Part shown: one piece after another, positions 1 through 9,046 of the stretch
How the letters are laid out: each line of letters starts with the position of its first letter
Position numbering within the stretch: the first letter of the stretch is position 1
Source of the DNA: Chelativorans multitrophicus
GTDB lineage: Bacteria > Pseudomonadota > Alphaproteobacteria > Rhizobiales > Rhizobiaceae
Length of the DNA stretch: 64,000 nt
Assembly (NCBI RefSeq): GCF_011317445.1
Contig: NZ_JAAAPL010000009.1
Location: 1 to 64,000, forward strand
Direction of reading: 5' to 3'
Position numbers and translations under genes: made by a program
Notes under the pieces: generated by a model
The model's input: the letters and a program-made list of their open reading frames with translations, nothing else
The model's database searches: none
What the model was told of the DNA's origin: nothing

Positions 1-225
1 CCGACAGACCATTATGCGGGTTCGCGACGAGGGTTCACGATCCGTTCGACCTTAGCGTACGATTTTGCACTGCTCTTGTTCCGACCCCGACCTCGGATGG
101 TTGAAGCCCGAATCCTATGGAGCGGCGACCCTTGGCAAGGTTCTCTTCGGGATGGCGGCTTATCCGGTCGGCTCGGCAATTGATCGCGGTCATGGGCGGC
201 TGATTATGTTTGGAGCTTCGGTCCG
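1..225. other. Window edge, no gene recognised
   Basis: No reading frame here resembles a protein I recognise. It lies directly upstream of the alpha-E remnant and may hold its decayed amino-terminal part. A short stretch around 140-225 can be read as a poor match to the start of that family, but it is too weak to annotate. Confidence 0.4.
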
Positions 226-1010
226 ATGACGAGCGCTGGCGTGCGCCAGGTCTTTGATGAGGGAAACCGCCCGTATCACGCCGCAGCCGTGACAGATTTC
301 CTGCTGCGCGACGCGTCCAATCCCTCAAGCGTGGTGTCCTGCATGGAAACCGCGCGGCAGAATGGGCGCATGGTGCGCACGGCGCTCACACGGGAGACCC
401 GGGAGAGCATCAAGGAACCCTGGATAGCGCTGCGGCGCATCTTGAGGAAACCGGTGGACAAGCGTGAACTGCCCCCAGTGTTCGATGCCATCAAGCGCGA
501 GACGGCGCTGATCCGTGGGGCCTTCCAGGGCGCCATGCTACGCAACGAGATCTTCGTTTTTGCCAAGCTCGGACGATGATCTAGCGGGCGGACAACACCG
601 CCCGCATCCTGGACGTGAAATATTATATGTTTCTGCCCTTGGAGACGTGGGTGGGATCGTCGCTCGACAACCACCACTGGCAGACGATCCTTCGCTCTGT
701 TTCGGCGCAGCGCTCCTATCGCTGGAGCTATGACGGAGACTATGCGCCGGCCAATATCGCCAACTATCTCATCCTCAATCGGCGCATGCGGCGCTCTCTT
801 GCCTATTGCTCTGGCATCTGTGATTCACTCGGCTTTCTGGTGGAGGAATACGGAGCGGCCACGGATGTCACGAAATGGCCGAGGCCAAGCTGAAAAAGCT
901 GAAGACTGTGACCATTTCCGAAATTTTTGAGGAGGTTCCTGACCGAGTTCATCCGCGACAACGCCGCGCTGGGCGATCAGATGCGGCGGATTATCGATCC
1001 ATTGAGGGTG
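226..1010 (+). pseudogene. Alpha-E domain (DUF403-type) protein, broken
   Basis: Two adjoining frames together read as an alpha-E domain protein. Frame one (226-579) contains LLRDASNPSSVVSC and KRETALIRGAFQG. The next frame continues with RADNTARILDVKYY, VGSSLDN and LRSVSA, up to about 880, and FLTEFIRDNAALGDQMRRI near 940-1000 looks like the carboxy end in yet another frame. A stop replaces a glutamate codon near 585, beside the frameshift. Intact members usually sit with a circularly permuted ATP-grasp protein and a transglutaminase-like protein in a peptide-ligase-type operon; the next gene here is such a transglutaminase. The recognition is strong, but the gene cannot make a full protein. 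The 5' end is uncertain. Confidence 0.82.
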
Positions 1011-1118
1011 AATGTGAATGGTGAATGGTGGTGAGCTGGAATGGCTATTATCGGCAAGAATGTAGCGATCCGATATTTCCTGCGCTGGATCACTGTTCAT
1101 CATTTACTATTCACCATT
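1011..1118. repeat. Imperfect inverted repeat, palindromic intergenic element
   Basis: AATGGTGAAT at 1018-1027 is mirrored by ATTCACCATT at 1109-1118, and weaker matches continue inwards. Runs of GAATGGTGAAT next to ATTCACCATT are typical of small palindromic intergenic elements in rhizobial genomes. I cannot tell whether it is a family repeat or a chance pair without genome-wide copies. Confidence 0.4.
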
Positions 1119-1143
1119 GACCGGCGTACACGCGCATGATCCC

Positions 1144-1525
1144 ATGCGGCTGAAGATCTCCTACAGCACCGAGTACCACTGTGATGCGCCGCTCACATAC
1201 GCGCTGCAGCGGCTGCGGCTCTTCCCAAATCCGGGCCAACCCAGACCGTTCTGGAGCGGGCGCTTTCGATCGAGGGAGCCATGGAGGAGGTGCGTTATGA
1301 CGATTCTTCGGCAATGACACGCACCTCCTGAGCATTGGCAGTGTGCCGACCGGATCGTGATCACAGCATCCGGCCCTGGTTGACACGATTGATACGAGCG
1401 GGGTTTTCGGAGCGCATAGGGAGCTCGCGTCGCTGTGGCTGTTCCGTCAACCGGCCGATCTTTCGGAGGCCGGCCTGGGGGTGGCCGCGCTGGTGGAGAG
1501 GGTGGATGAGGGAAGCGGGATCGAT
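1144..1525 (+). pseudogene. Transglutaminase-like protein, truncated by IS6
   Basis: The reading starts MRLKISYSTEYHCDAPLTYALQ, the beta-rich amino-terminal domain that precedes bacterial transglutaminase-like cysteine peptidase domains. After frameshifts, QTVLERALSIEGAMEEVRYDD and VDTIDTSGVFGAHRELASL follow in other frames, then LFRQPADLSEAGLGVAALVE. The sequence stops exactly at the left end of the IS6 element (1526), so the catalytic Cys-His-Asp domain is absent. Its partner upstream is the alpha-E gene, the usual neighbour of this family. It is a dead fragment. Confidence 0.78.
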
Positions 1526-1539
1526 GGCTTTTTCGCAAA
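1526..1539 (+). repeat. Left terminal inverted repeat of IS6 element
   Basis: GGCTTTTTCGCAAA. It differs from the right end at two of fourteen positions, both in the middle, which may have weakened transposition. Confidence 0.8.
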
Positions 1540-1556
1540 CCGCGCGGTAACATGGA

Positions 1557-2290
1557 TTGGGGCATGAAAGCTCTCTATTTCAGGGGCTTGTCGATGTTCA
1601 GGGCCGCCACTTCGACCAAGGGATAATTCTGCTGTGCGTACGTTGGTATCTGGCTTACAATCTCAGCTTGCGTGATCTGGAAGACACGATGGCAGAGCGC
1701 GGCATTCACGTCGACCATTCGACTGTCCACCGCTGGGTTGTGCACTTTTCCCCGCTGCTGCTTGAACGCTTCAACCGGCGAAAACGTCCGGTCACCGGCA
1801 AGTGGCACGTTGATGAAACTTATATCTGGGTGCGCGGTCGCTGGATGTATCTCTACCGCGCCATCGACAGCATAGGCGACACGGTAGAGTTCTTCTTCAG
1901 CGAAAACCGTGACCTCCCGGCCGGCAGACGCGTCATCCGCAAAGCGCTGAACCGTCATGGCCGACCAGATCGTATTGTCATTGATGGTAGTCAGACGAAC
2001 CCGGAGGCAATCATTGCGTGCGATGGCGAGAGCCGGCTTCGGAGCCAAACGCAACGGCCACTGAAGCCGATCCGCGTTCGGCAGAGCCACTACCTCAATA
2101 ACCGGATTGAACAGGACCATCGGCGGATCAAGCGGCGCGTCCGGTCAATGCTCGGCTTAAAGTCCTTTCCTCGGCCGCCGTCATATTGGCCGGCATCGAG
2201 ATAGTGCATATGATGCGTAAGCGTCGGGCAAGCTACGCCTATAATCCAGCACCGTCACTTGTCGAACAGGTCGAAATCCTGGCCACGTAA
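1557..2290 (+). pseudogene. IS6-family DDE transposase, frameshifted
   Basis: It encodes most of an IS6 transposase: a zinc-finger/HTH-like start, then the DDE catalytic core with HVDETYI (first Asp), VIDGSQTN (second Asp) and NNRIEQDHRRIKRR (Glu). The main frame ends at 2204, about 215 residues. Beyond a one-base loss near 2170 the other frame continues ILAGIEIVHMMRKRRASYAYNP to a stop at 2290, the normal family carboxy end. The start is also unclear: a TTG at 1557 is in frame, but the family start would be near the ATG at 1564 in another frame. It is probably inactive unless the shifts are sequencing errors. Confidence 0.85.
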
Positions 2291-2311
2291 AAACTCGATT
2301 TCGGCTTCGGG

Positions 2312-2325
2312 TTTGCGACAGAGCC
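2312..2325 (-). repeat. Right terminal inverted repeat of IS6 element
   Basis: TTTGCGACAGAGCC on the + strand. The identical 14-mer recurs at 35028-35041, marking a second IS6 remnant in this window. Confidence 0.85.
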
Positions 2326-2605
2326 GTCGTAACTTGCGCCGCACAGAAATACTCCATCGAGCCGCGCTTGACCGCGACGTTCGTCATAGACGGCGTGCAT
2401 GTACTGTTTAATCGAGAACAGCGCCCGACCCTTCAGGTATACGCCAGTTCCTCGACTAGGGCGCGCGTGGCATGCTCCCGGTGCATGGCGTTGTAGCATT
2501 CGCCCCACCCGATAACCCCGTCCCGTGTGGTGATCTTGGCTAGGATCAGGTTTTTCGGCCCGCTTTCAGCAGGAAGCTCTCGATCGTTTCAATGGTGTCG
2601 GCCAC
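2326..2605 (-). pseudogene. Enolase-superfamily (mandelate racemase-like) N-terminus, truncated
   Basis: Read on the minus strand from a GTG at 2605, ten bases after AGGAGG, it gives VADTIETIESFLLKAG. After a frameshift it continues NLILAKITTRDGVIGWGECYN and HREHATRALVEEL, then in a further frame YLKGRALFSIKQYMHAVYD. This is the amino-terminal capping domain of mandelate racemase/muconate lactonizing enzymes. The gene is cut at the right end of the IS6 element, so the barrel with all metal ligands is missing. It lies 59 bases downstream of the molybdenum hydroxylase gene on the same strand and was probably co-transcribed with it. Confidence 0.8.
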
Positions 2606-2664
2606 GTCCCATATTCCTCCTGTTAGCGTGGGGTCTCATGGCTCCCCGGCACTGCACGGCCCTT

Positions 2665-4986
2665 CTACGGAGACCCGTCTTTGGCTTGCCGAATTGCGCT
2701 CCAAATCCGGTGCGGTGTCGCGGGCATGTCCAGATGACGAACCCCGAGTGGCCTGAGCGCGTCGTTGACCGCATTCATCACGGCGCAAAGCGCGCCGACG
2801 GTGCCCGCTTCTCCCACGCCCTTGACGCCCAGCGGATTGACTCGAGTGGGGACGTTGCTTGTTGCGAACCGGTAGCCGACCAAGTCGTCGGCCCGCGGCA
2901 TCGCGTAGTCCATAAAGGAACCGGTCAGCAATTGCCCGTCTGCGTCGTACAATAGTTCTTCGCTCAGAGCCTGACCGGCACCTTGCGCGACGCCCCCGTG
3001 GATCTGGCCCTCGACCAATTCGGAATTCAGAACCCGGCCGAGATCCTCTACGGCGGTGTAGCGTGTCAGCCACCGTTCGCCGGTCTCGGGGTCGATTTCG
3101 ATTTCGGCGACATGCATGCCGTTCGGGAAAGTGGGGGCCAAAGGTTTGAAGGATCCCTGGGCAACCGCAACAGTCCCGTCCTCGCCGATCGGCAGCCCCC
3201 CCGCAAATTCCGCGAGCGACAGCGACTGATTGCTTTTCGAGTCTCGGAAGACGCCAGCCTCGAAGACGATATCCTCCGCCGCCACCCCGAACTGTCGAGC
3301 GGCAATGGCAGCCAACTGGGTGATCAGCTTATTACAGGCATCGGAAATCGCCGGGCCTCCGACGCTGGTGGAACCAGAGCCGCCATTGCCGCGGCCGCTT
3401 TCCAGCCGGTCGGTATCGCCTTGGCGATGCAGCACCCGCTCTGGCTCGACGCCAAAATGCTCGGCCACTAAGTTGGGGAAGGCGGTTTCGTGGCCCTGTC
3501 CAACCGAGAAGCTGCCAGGCTCGACGAGTAGACTGCCGTCAGACAGGAGCGATACCTTGGCGTGGTCCGGCGAGGGGCCTCGGATGGTGCCGCCGGAGGT
3601 CTCGATGCAGATTGCAACGCCCAGCCCCAGCAAGCGGCCGTTGCGCTCGGCCTCGGCGCGACGGGCTGGGAAGTGTGCAAGATCAGCTTCAGCGGTACCC
3701 CGCTCGATGAGTGCCGGGAAATCTCCGCAGTCGTAGGTAAAGGTGAGAGCCGTCCGGAAAGGCATGCGCTCAGGTGGTACGAGGTTGCGACGTCGTAACT
3801 CTAGCGGGTCGAGCCCGAGCTCGTGCGCGGCGACGTCCAGGATGCGTTCGATGTAGTAGGCCGCCTCCGGCCGCCCGGCACCGCGGTAGGCGGCGATCGG
3901 CGGAGTATTGGAGAGAACGCCGCGCACCTCCACGCCGATTACGGGGATTTCGTAAACTCCGGCCATTGAGCCGATATTGTTGACCGCGCCGCCGCTGCCC
4001 CCGGAAAGGTACGCGCCGACGTTGAGGTCGATCCTGCCGGTCAGTGCGACGATCCGGGCGTCAGCATCCAAGCCGACTGCAATTTTTGCATCTGCCTCGC
4101 GGCCGCCAGGGTCGGATAGCATCGCCTCGGAGCGGCTGCTTTCCCAGAGCACCGGCTGGCCAAGATACTTCGCAGCGAACGCCACAGCCGCGCCCTCGCC
4201 GTGCAGTCCGCCCTTCATCCCGAACGAGCCGCCCACGTCGCCGATGCGAACATGTGGATCGTCATCGAGTCCGCGAGCCTTCAGCGCGTTCAGCAATCCG
4301 TGCGGTGACTGATGGCTGGCGCTCATGCCCAACCGCCCGTCGGGCTCGATCCAGGCGAGAAAAGCCCTCGTCTCGAGCGGACAGGCGCCAACGCGACTAA
4401 CCTTGCAGGACAGGCGCGTGACGTGCGCCGCGCCGGCTAGTGCGCGCTCGGCCGTGTCCATATCGCCGCCTCGCCAGACAAAACCGATATTGTCCGGCTC
4501 CCAGACCCTCGGCGCGTCCGTAGTGGACCTCGCAGAGGCGACAGTCGTTACGTAAGGTAGCGGTTGGTAGGTCACCTCCACGGCTTCCGCCGCGTCCTCG
4601 GCCTCCGCGGCCGTGTCCGCAACCACCATGGCCACGGGCTCACCGAGATATCGCGCAATTCCCGACGCAAGCGCCGGTCTGTCCGTCTTGGGGGCCGGTG
4701 AACCGTCGGCGCGGGGATATGCGATGCCGCCGGGCTCGGGCCCTACACCGGCCGCTTCCAGGTCAGCCGCCGTAAAGATCGCCCTCACGCCCGGCAGGGA
4801 TGCGGCCTGCCGACTGTCAATGCCGATGATCCGTGCGTGAGGATGCTCGGATCGCACGAAGCGAGCAATAAGACACCCTTCCGGCTTAACATCCGACGTG
4901 TAGCGGCCGTTTCCGATCAGGAACCGAAGATCCTCACGCCGTCCGGCGCGGGTCTGTCCGCGCTCATCTGATAGTATTGCCTGCAA
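2665..4986 (-). CDS. Molybdopterin-binding large subunit, xanthine dehydrogenase/CO dehydrogenase family
   Basis: A 773-residue protein of the usual size for the molybdenum cofactor subunit of aerobic hydroxylases (CoxL/XdhA2 group). Visible hallmarks are GGSFGMKGG near residue 252, AYRGAGRPEA near 365, a GQGHET motif, and GVGEAGTVG near the end with the catalytic Glu. The AYRGAGR loop lacks the AYRCSFR signature of true CO dehydrogenases, so the substrate is more likely an aldehyde or N-heterocycle. It starts at TTG, with GGAG about seven bases upstream. The 2Fe-2S and FAD subunits that normally accompany it are not in the window, so it is an orphan here. An enolase-superfamily wreck follows it. 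Confidence 0.88.
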   Translation of the reverse strand: MQAILSDERGQTRAGRREDLRFLIGNGRYTSDVKPEGCLIARFVRSEHPHARIIGIDSRQAASLPGVRAIFTAADLEAAGVGPEPGGIAYPRADGSPAPKTDRPALASGIARYLGEPVAMVVADTAAEAEDAAEAVEVTYQPLPYVTTVASARSTTDAPRVWEPDNIGFVWRGGDMDTAERALAGAAHVTRLSCKVSRVGACPLETRAFLAWIEPDGRLGMSASHQSPHGLLNALKARGLDDDPHVRIGDVGGSFGMKGGLHGEGAAVAFAAKYLGQPVLWESSRSEAMLSDPGGREADAKIAVGLDADARIVALTGRIDLNVGAYLSGGSGGAVNNIGSMAGVYEIPVIGVEVRGVLSNTPPIAAYRGAGRPEAAYYIERILDVAAHELGLDPLELRRRNLVPPERMPFRTALTFTYDCGDFPALIERGTAEADLAHFPARRAEAERNGRLLGLGVAICIETSGGTIRGPSPDHAKVSLLSDGSLLVEPGSFSVGQGHETAFPNLVAEHFGVEPERVLHRQGDTDRLESGRGNGGSGSTSVGGPAISDACNKLITQLAAIAARQFGVAAEDIVFEAGVFRDSKSNQSLSLAEFAGGLPIGEDGTVAVAQGSFKPLAPTFPNGMHVAEIEIDPETGERWLTRYTAVEDLGRVLNSELVEGQIHGGVAQGAGQALSEELLYDADGQLLTGSFMDYAMPRADDLVGYRFATSNVPTRVNPLGVKGVGEAGTVGALCAVMNAVNDALRPLGVRHLDMPATPHRIWSAIRQAKDGSP

Positions 4987-5102
4987 CCCTCATCTCCGAT
5001 TGATTTACTTGTGGCAGTACCGGTTCTGGCTGGCTAGGTGCGCACGCCCACTACGCTTTGTCGACGCGGTGAGGTACTTGGATCTCCGGCTAGCCAGTAC
5101 CT

Positions 5103-5122
5103 TATTGACATTTTTATCAATA
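5103..5122. promoter_or_regulatory. Palindrome in divergent promoter region
   Basis: TATTGA and TCAATA flank an eight-base spacer in an AT-rich stretch between the minus-strand hydroxylase gene and the plus-strand RraA remnant/GntR/dehydratase group. TTGACA at 5105-5110 could be a -35 box, but no convincing -10 follows at 17 bases. An operator for the nearby GntR protein is possible but only inferred. Confidence 0.35.
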
Positions 5123-5213
5123 ATTCGCATAGCTGCAACCGATATTGGAGACAAAGGCCGCACCCGTCGCCTAACTCTCCGCTTATACGGGATTTTGTGA
5201 AGGTGCAGCAGAC

Positions 5214-5619
5214 ATGACGCTTGAATCAGAACGCTTGCAGGGACTGAAGGAGGGATTGACGGCTACCTTGACCATCGTCCTTCTCAAGCCTGGGCTACGC
5301 AGCGTATGGATCCACCGGTGCCATGCCCTTGCGCCCGGATCGGGGCAGGGTCGCCGGAAGACCCTTCCGCTTCGAGCCGGCGCCGGAGGATCTCGCGGAC
5401 GCTGGCGGCCTCGTGGGGCACAACCTGTCTCCACCCGCGCCGCCATTGGGCGATGCCCGAAAGCGCGGTCGGGAGATCGGTGCAATGGGGCAGGCCGATG
5501 CCGGGACCTTCGGTGATATCCTCTGCGCGTGGATGGTGAAGGGGAAGGCCGGGAGTCTCGTGACGGACGGGCCGTGTCGGCTTGGTGCAGCCGGCTTGTT
5601 TACACCAGTAAAGAAATGA
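5214..5619 (+). pseudogene. RraA-type aldolase/regulator family protein, broken
   Basis: It starts MTLESERLQGLKEGLTATLT, then in shifting frames reads VLLKPGLRSVW, MPLRPDRGRVAGRPFRF, APEDLAD, STRAAIG, DAGTFGDILCAWMVK and GSLVTDGPCR. The order matches the RraA family as seen in the intact copy at 35.1-35.8 kb (ATALYKRGLRN, GQAFTLRYIPARED, GVVSDGGFRD). At least three frameshifts separate the blocks, and the carboxy-terminal third is missing. RraA-like proteins include 4-hydroxy-4-methyl-2-oxoglutarate aldolases. It precedes the GntR and IlvD-family genes on the same strand and was probably the first gene of that operon. Confidence 0.72.
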
Positions 5620-5654
5620 CGCGAGCACTTAAAATCGCGCCGGGAAGGCGAACA

Positions 5655-6338
5655 ATGATACAGAATCCACTCGGCCAGACCGTAGAGATCCCGGCCGATT
5701 CAAATCTGGAAAATATAATCAGTCAGCTTGAGGAGGATATCGTCTTCGGCCGGCTGCATCAGAGGGAACGGCTTATAGAGGACGATCTGATCTCTCGTTT
5801 CGGTGCCAAGCGACACGTCATCCGGCAGGCGCTGGCGGAGCTCGAGCACAGAGGGCTGGTCGAGCGTGTGCCTAACAGGGGAGCGTCGGTCTGTGCTTAC
5901 AGCGCAGAGACCGTGCGCCAGCTCTACGACGTGCGCGAGGTGCTTGAACTCCACGCGGCGAAGCTGATTCCGCTACCGCTGCCTTCCGACATGCTCGACA
6001 AGCTGAAGCGCGTCCAGCAAGACCATGACCGGGCGGTGGACGAGGTCGATTTTCACATGGTCTTCCGCTCCAATATCGCGTTTCACCGGGTGTTCTTCGA
6101 TTTCTGCAACAACCCCTTTCTTGCCAAGTCCATCGATGAATACGCGCTGCGCGCACAGGGGATCAGGTTCTACGCGCTGGCTGATCCGAACGAGCACAAG
6201 CGGGCGCGTGACGAGCACCACGAGATGATCGCAGCGCTTGAGGAGGGAGATCGCAACGCGCTGATAGATGTCTGCCGTCGGCACCTCGTTCCCGCCCCGC
6301 GGTTCTACATCGGCGCCCTTTCTCGCCTACCGGGCTGA
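5655..6338 (+). CDS. GntR-family transcriptional regulator, FCD subfamily
   Basis: It encodes 227 residues. The winged helix occupies about 15-85 (ENIISQLEEDIVFGRL, RFGAKRHVIRQALAELEHRGLVERV), followed by an all-helical FCD effector domain. I chose ATG 5655 because GGAAGG lies seven bases before it; an in-frame ATG at 5616 lacks a ribosome site. FCD regulators usually bind organic or sugar acids, often through a metal held by Asp and three His. It is placed between the RraA remnant and the IlvD-family dehydratase, so local control of that operon is likely. Confidence 0.88.
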   Translation: MIQNPLGQTVEIPADSNLENIISQLEEDIVFGRLHQRERLIEDDLISRFGAKRHVIRQALAELEHRGLVERVPNRGASVCAYSAETVRQLYDVREVLELHAAKLIPLPLPSDMLDKLKRVQQDHDRAVDEVDFHMVFRSNIAFHRVFFDFCNNPFLAKSIDEYALRAQGIRFYALADPNEHKRARDEHHEMIAALEEGDRNALIDVCRRHLVPAPRFYIGALSRLPG

Positions 6339-6402
6339 TGAAACCACACGCCCGCGCGGAAATCGCCTTGCCGCGCCCAACACATTGAGACGGAACTGAC
6401 GC

Positions 6403-8115
6403 ATGACCACCGGGCTGAAACGCGGCTTGACCAATTACGGTGATCCGGAATTCTCCGCTTATCTCCGTCGCGCCTTTATCAAGGCCATGGGACTATCGGA
6501 CGATGCGCTGTCCCGGCCAATTGTCGGCATCACAAATACGTACAGTGACTTCAATCCATGTCACGGCAACGTTCCGCAACTGATCGAGGCAGTGAAGCGC
6601 GGAGTGATGATGTCGGGTGGCCTGCCGATGGTGTTTCCCACCATCACGCTGCACGAATCCTTCGCGTATCCGACCTCAATGTTCCTACGGAACCTGATGG
6701 CGATGGATACCGAGGAGATGATCCGCTCGCTGCCCGTCGACAGCGTGGTGGCGATAGGCGGTTGCGACAAGACGCTGCCCGCTCAGGTGATGGCGATGGT
6801 CAGCGCCGACCGCCCGGGCATCGTGCTGCCGACCGGGGCGATGTTGACCGGGGAGCATCGCGGCGTGCGGATCGGAGCCTGCACGGATTGCCGCCGGTTT
6901 TGGGCAAGCTATCGCGGCGGCGAGATCGCCGACGGCGAAATCAGCGAGGTTAGCGGGCGGCTGGTGCCGAGCGTCGGCACCTGCTCGGTCATGGGAACCG
7001 CCAGCACGATGGCGGGCCTTTGCGAGGCTATGGGCCTTAGTTTGCCGTACAGCGGTTCGATCCCCGCGGTTCTGGCGGAACGGATCCGTTGCGCGGAGGA
7101 AACCGGACGCCGCGCGGTCGGCCTTGCCGCAGAGGGACTGACACCTCGGCAGATACTCAGCGATGGCGCGATCCACAACGCGATGGCCGTACTGCAGGCG
7201 ATGGGCGGCTCGACCAATGCAGTCATCCACCTCGCCGCAATCGCTGGACGCACCGGCCGCGCCTTCGATTTCGAGGCGCTGGACCGGTTAGGACAGGAAA
7301 TCCCGGTTCTCGTCGATCTCAAGCCGTCGGGCACCTTCTACATGCAGGATTTCCATGCAGCCGGCGGCTTTCCTGCTCTGTTTGCGGAACTGCAGGATTT
7401 CCTTCAAACCGATTGCATGACCGTCGCTGGCGTCCCACTGTCCGCGACGATCTCCGGCGCTACAGACAGAAGGACCGCAAGCAAGGTCATTCGCAGCAGG
7501 GTCGATCCGATCTCGGATTATGGGGCGGTAGCGATGCTCTACGGCAACCTTGCACCGAACGGGGCGGTTATCAAGCAGTCCGCCGCATCGCCCGAGCTGA
7601 TGCAACACGAGGGCAGGGCGCTCGTGTTCGACGGCGTGGAAGACCTGGCCGCACGGATTGATGATCCGGATCTCGACGTGGAAAAGGATGATATCCTCGT
7701 TCTGCGTAATGCAGGACCCATAGGAGGGGAAGGGATGCCAGAGGCGGGCTACTTGCCCATCCCCGCCAAGCTGGCGCGGCGCGGGGTCAAGGACATGGTA
7801 CGGATTTCCGATGCCAGGATGAGCGGCACGGGGTTCGGCACGATCGTGCTGCACATTGCACCGGAAGCCTGGATCGGGGGACCGCTGGGCCTGGTGCGCA
7901 GCGGCGACCGGATCCGGTTGGATGTGAAGGGCCGGCGCTTGGACCTTCTGGTGTCGGATGCCGAACTGGAAGACCGTCGCGGTTTCTGGAAACCCGTGAG
8001 GCGGCCCGCGCCTCGGGGTTACGCCCGGCTTTTCGAACATTGCGTAACCCAGGCCGACGCCGGTTGCGACTTCGATTTCCTGAATGAAACCTCATCCGGA
8101 ACATCGCTGGCATAG
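6403..8115 (+). CDS. IlvD/EDD-family dehydratase, probable sugar-acid dehydratase
   Basis: A 570-residue member of the IlvD/EDD family, which removes water from dihydroxy acids or aldonic acids to give 2-keto-3-deoxy acids. All three Fe-S cysteines are present: NPCH (Cys53), GGCDK (Cys121) and GTCSVMGTAS (Cys194). The carboxy part has DARMSGTGFG, also typical. The company of a GntR-FCD regulator and RraA and GarR remnants argues for a sugar acid rather than branched-chain biosynthesis. Exact specificity cannot be read from sequence. A paralogue of similar length sits at 36.7-38.5 kb. Confidence 0.88.
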   Translation: MTTGLKRGLTNYGDPEFSAYLRRAFIKAMGLSDDALSRPIVGITNTYSDFNPCHGNVPQLIEAVKRGVMMSGGLPMVFPTITLHESFAYPTSMFLRNLMAMDTEEMIRSLPVDSVVAIGGCDKTLPAQVMAMVSADRPGIVLPTGAMLTGEHRGVRIGACTDCRRFWASYRGGEIADGEISEVSGRLVPSVGTCSVMGTASTMAGLCEAMGLSLPYSGSIPAVLAERIRCAEETGRRAVGLAAEGLTPRQILSDGAIHNAMAVLQAMGGSTNAVIHLAAIAGRTGRAFDFEALDRLGQEIPVLVDLKPSGTFYMQDFHAAGGFPALFAELQDFLQTDCMTVAGVPLSATISGATDRRTASKVIRSRVDPISDYGAVAMLYGNLAPNGAVIKQSAASPELMQHEGRALVFDGVEDLAARIDDPDLDVEKDDILVLRNAGPIGGEGMPEAGYLPIPAKLARRGVKDMVRISDARMSGTGFGTIVLHIAPEAWIGGPLGLVRSGDRIRLDVKGRRLDLLVSDAELEDRRGFWKPVRRPAPRGYARLFEHCVTQADAGCDFDFLNETSSGTSLA

Positions 8116-8209
8116 GAGCCTGAGAACGCAAACGTCGGGCCGCGTCTGCGGTCGACGCAACGTAGTCGCGGAGGTGGACTGTGGAAGCGGTCGCTCCAGG
8201 CCTGCCGCT

Positions 8210-8733
8210 TCATGCACTTTGTGGTTTGCCCAGAAGCTCCAGCGCCCGGACGAATGGCGAGTGATCCTCTGGCGCACGAGTGTGAGCGGCGCAGGCATCG
8301 AAAAGCTGCCGCGTCGAAGCCGTGTTCGGAAGCACCACGCCCATTGTTCGCGCGCCTCGAGCGCCAGGTTGAGGTCCTTCTGGTGCAGTTCGATACGGAA
8401 TCCGGGGTTGAATTTGCGCTCGATCATCCGAGCGCGTTCATCCTCCGTGCAAAGTCACGGGTCGCGGTGGGTGAGATCGAACTCATGTTGATTACGAGCT
8501 TGCCGTCAGAAAGCCCATCGGCGACACTTTTCTCGCCGAACAATAGGTCGGCGACCTGCGGCGTTCCCGCGCGACTGCATCGTGGCCCGTCACGGTCTGC
8601 AGCCCCTTTGTAGCCAGGTCCGGATTCGGGGAGCGCCTTTGGTCCATGGCGAAAACCCTGGGGCCGGCTTCGAGCAGGTGCTCTGGCATCGGTTTGCCCA
8701 CGACGCCCAACCTTATGAAGTCAATGGTTCCAT
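8210..8733 (-). pseudogene. Tartronate semialdehyde reductase (GarR-like), deleted and frameshifted
   Basis: The minus strand starts at an ATG at 8733, seven bases after AAGGAG. It reads IRLGVVGKPMPEHLLEAG (Rossmann start), then in other frames ATKGLQT and FGEKSVADGLSDGKLVI, a region that begins the substrate-loop half. It then jumps to the carboxy end MIERKFNPGFRIELHQKDL and DHSPFVRALELLGKPQSA, with a stop at 8210. The middle, including the catalytic Lys region, is gone. The intact GarR at 33.0-33.9 kb shows the same blocks in one frame. It converges on the dehydratase gene and diverges from the glycosidase gene. Confidence 0.8.
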
Positions 8734-9046
8734 ATGGTCACTCCTTTCGGTTTTGCTTTTCGGCTGAGGGTATCCACTCGTACTATCCCGCGAAGTGCTT
8801 CTTCGGTGGGTTTATGAACGGCCTTTTTTGCCAGCCTGTGCAGCACCGAAGGTGAGAGGAAGAAAAAGTCAATATCTTTATTAATAAGATTTTCGAAAAA
8901 GATTATTTACAATCTATCGGCCTGATGTTATGCAGTTTTTTGGGAGAATTTGACGGTGAGGAGATGCAGCGCCAGGGCCGCACGTGGATGCGGCGCACCG
9001 CTAAACCTGATCAGAACATGCAAACCATGCAGGCGGAAGGTACCGA
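8734..9046 (+). promoter_or_regulatory. AT-rich leader region with palindrome, upstream of the glycoside locus
   Basis: No gene is seen. ATCTT and AAGAT arms around a seven-base TATTAAT centre form a palindrome at 8874-8890 in the most AT-rich stretch nearby, a candidate operator. CTTCGGTG (8801-8808) and CACCGAAG (8844-8851) form a longer-range inverted repeat that could fold in RNA. GGAAGG about six bases before the ATG at 9047 is the ribosome site of the next gene. Confidence 0.45.

Larger units (their letters stand above)
1526..2325 (+). mobile_element. IS6-family insertion sequence, about 800 bp
   Basis: The element is bounded by 14 bp ends: GGCTTTTTCGCAAA on the left and, read inwards from the right, GGCTCTGTCGCAAA. 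They agree at 12 of 14 positions and resemble the IS26/IS6 ends. It carries one transposase gene. The eight bases outside each end (GGATCGAT on the left, GTCGTAAC on the right) differ, so there is no target duplication. The left flank is a transglutaminase gene and the right flank an enolase-superfamily gene. That fits an IS6-mediated deletion or cointegrate junction better than a simple insertion. Confidence 0.88.

Noticed and set aside
2665-4986. True aerobic CO dehydrogenase CoxL
   Set aside because: The active-site loop reads AYRGAGR, not AYRCSFR, and no coxM or coxS genes are next to it.
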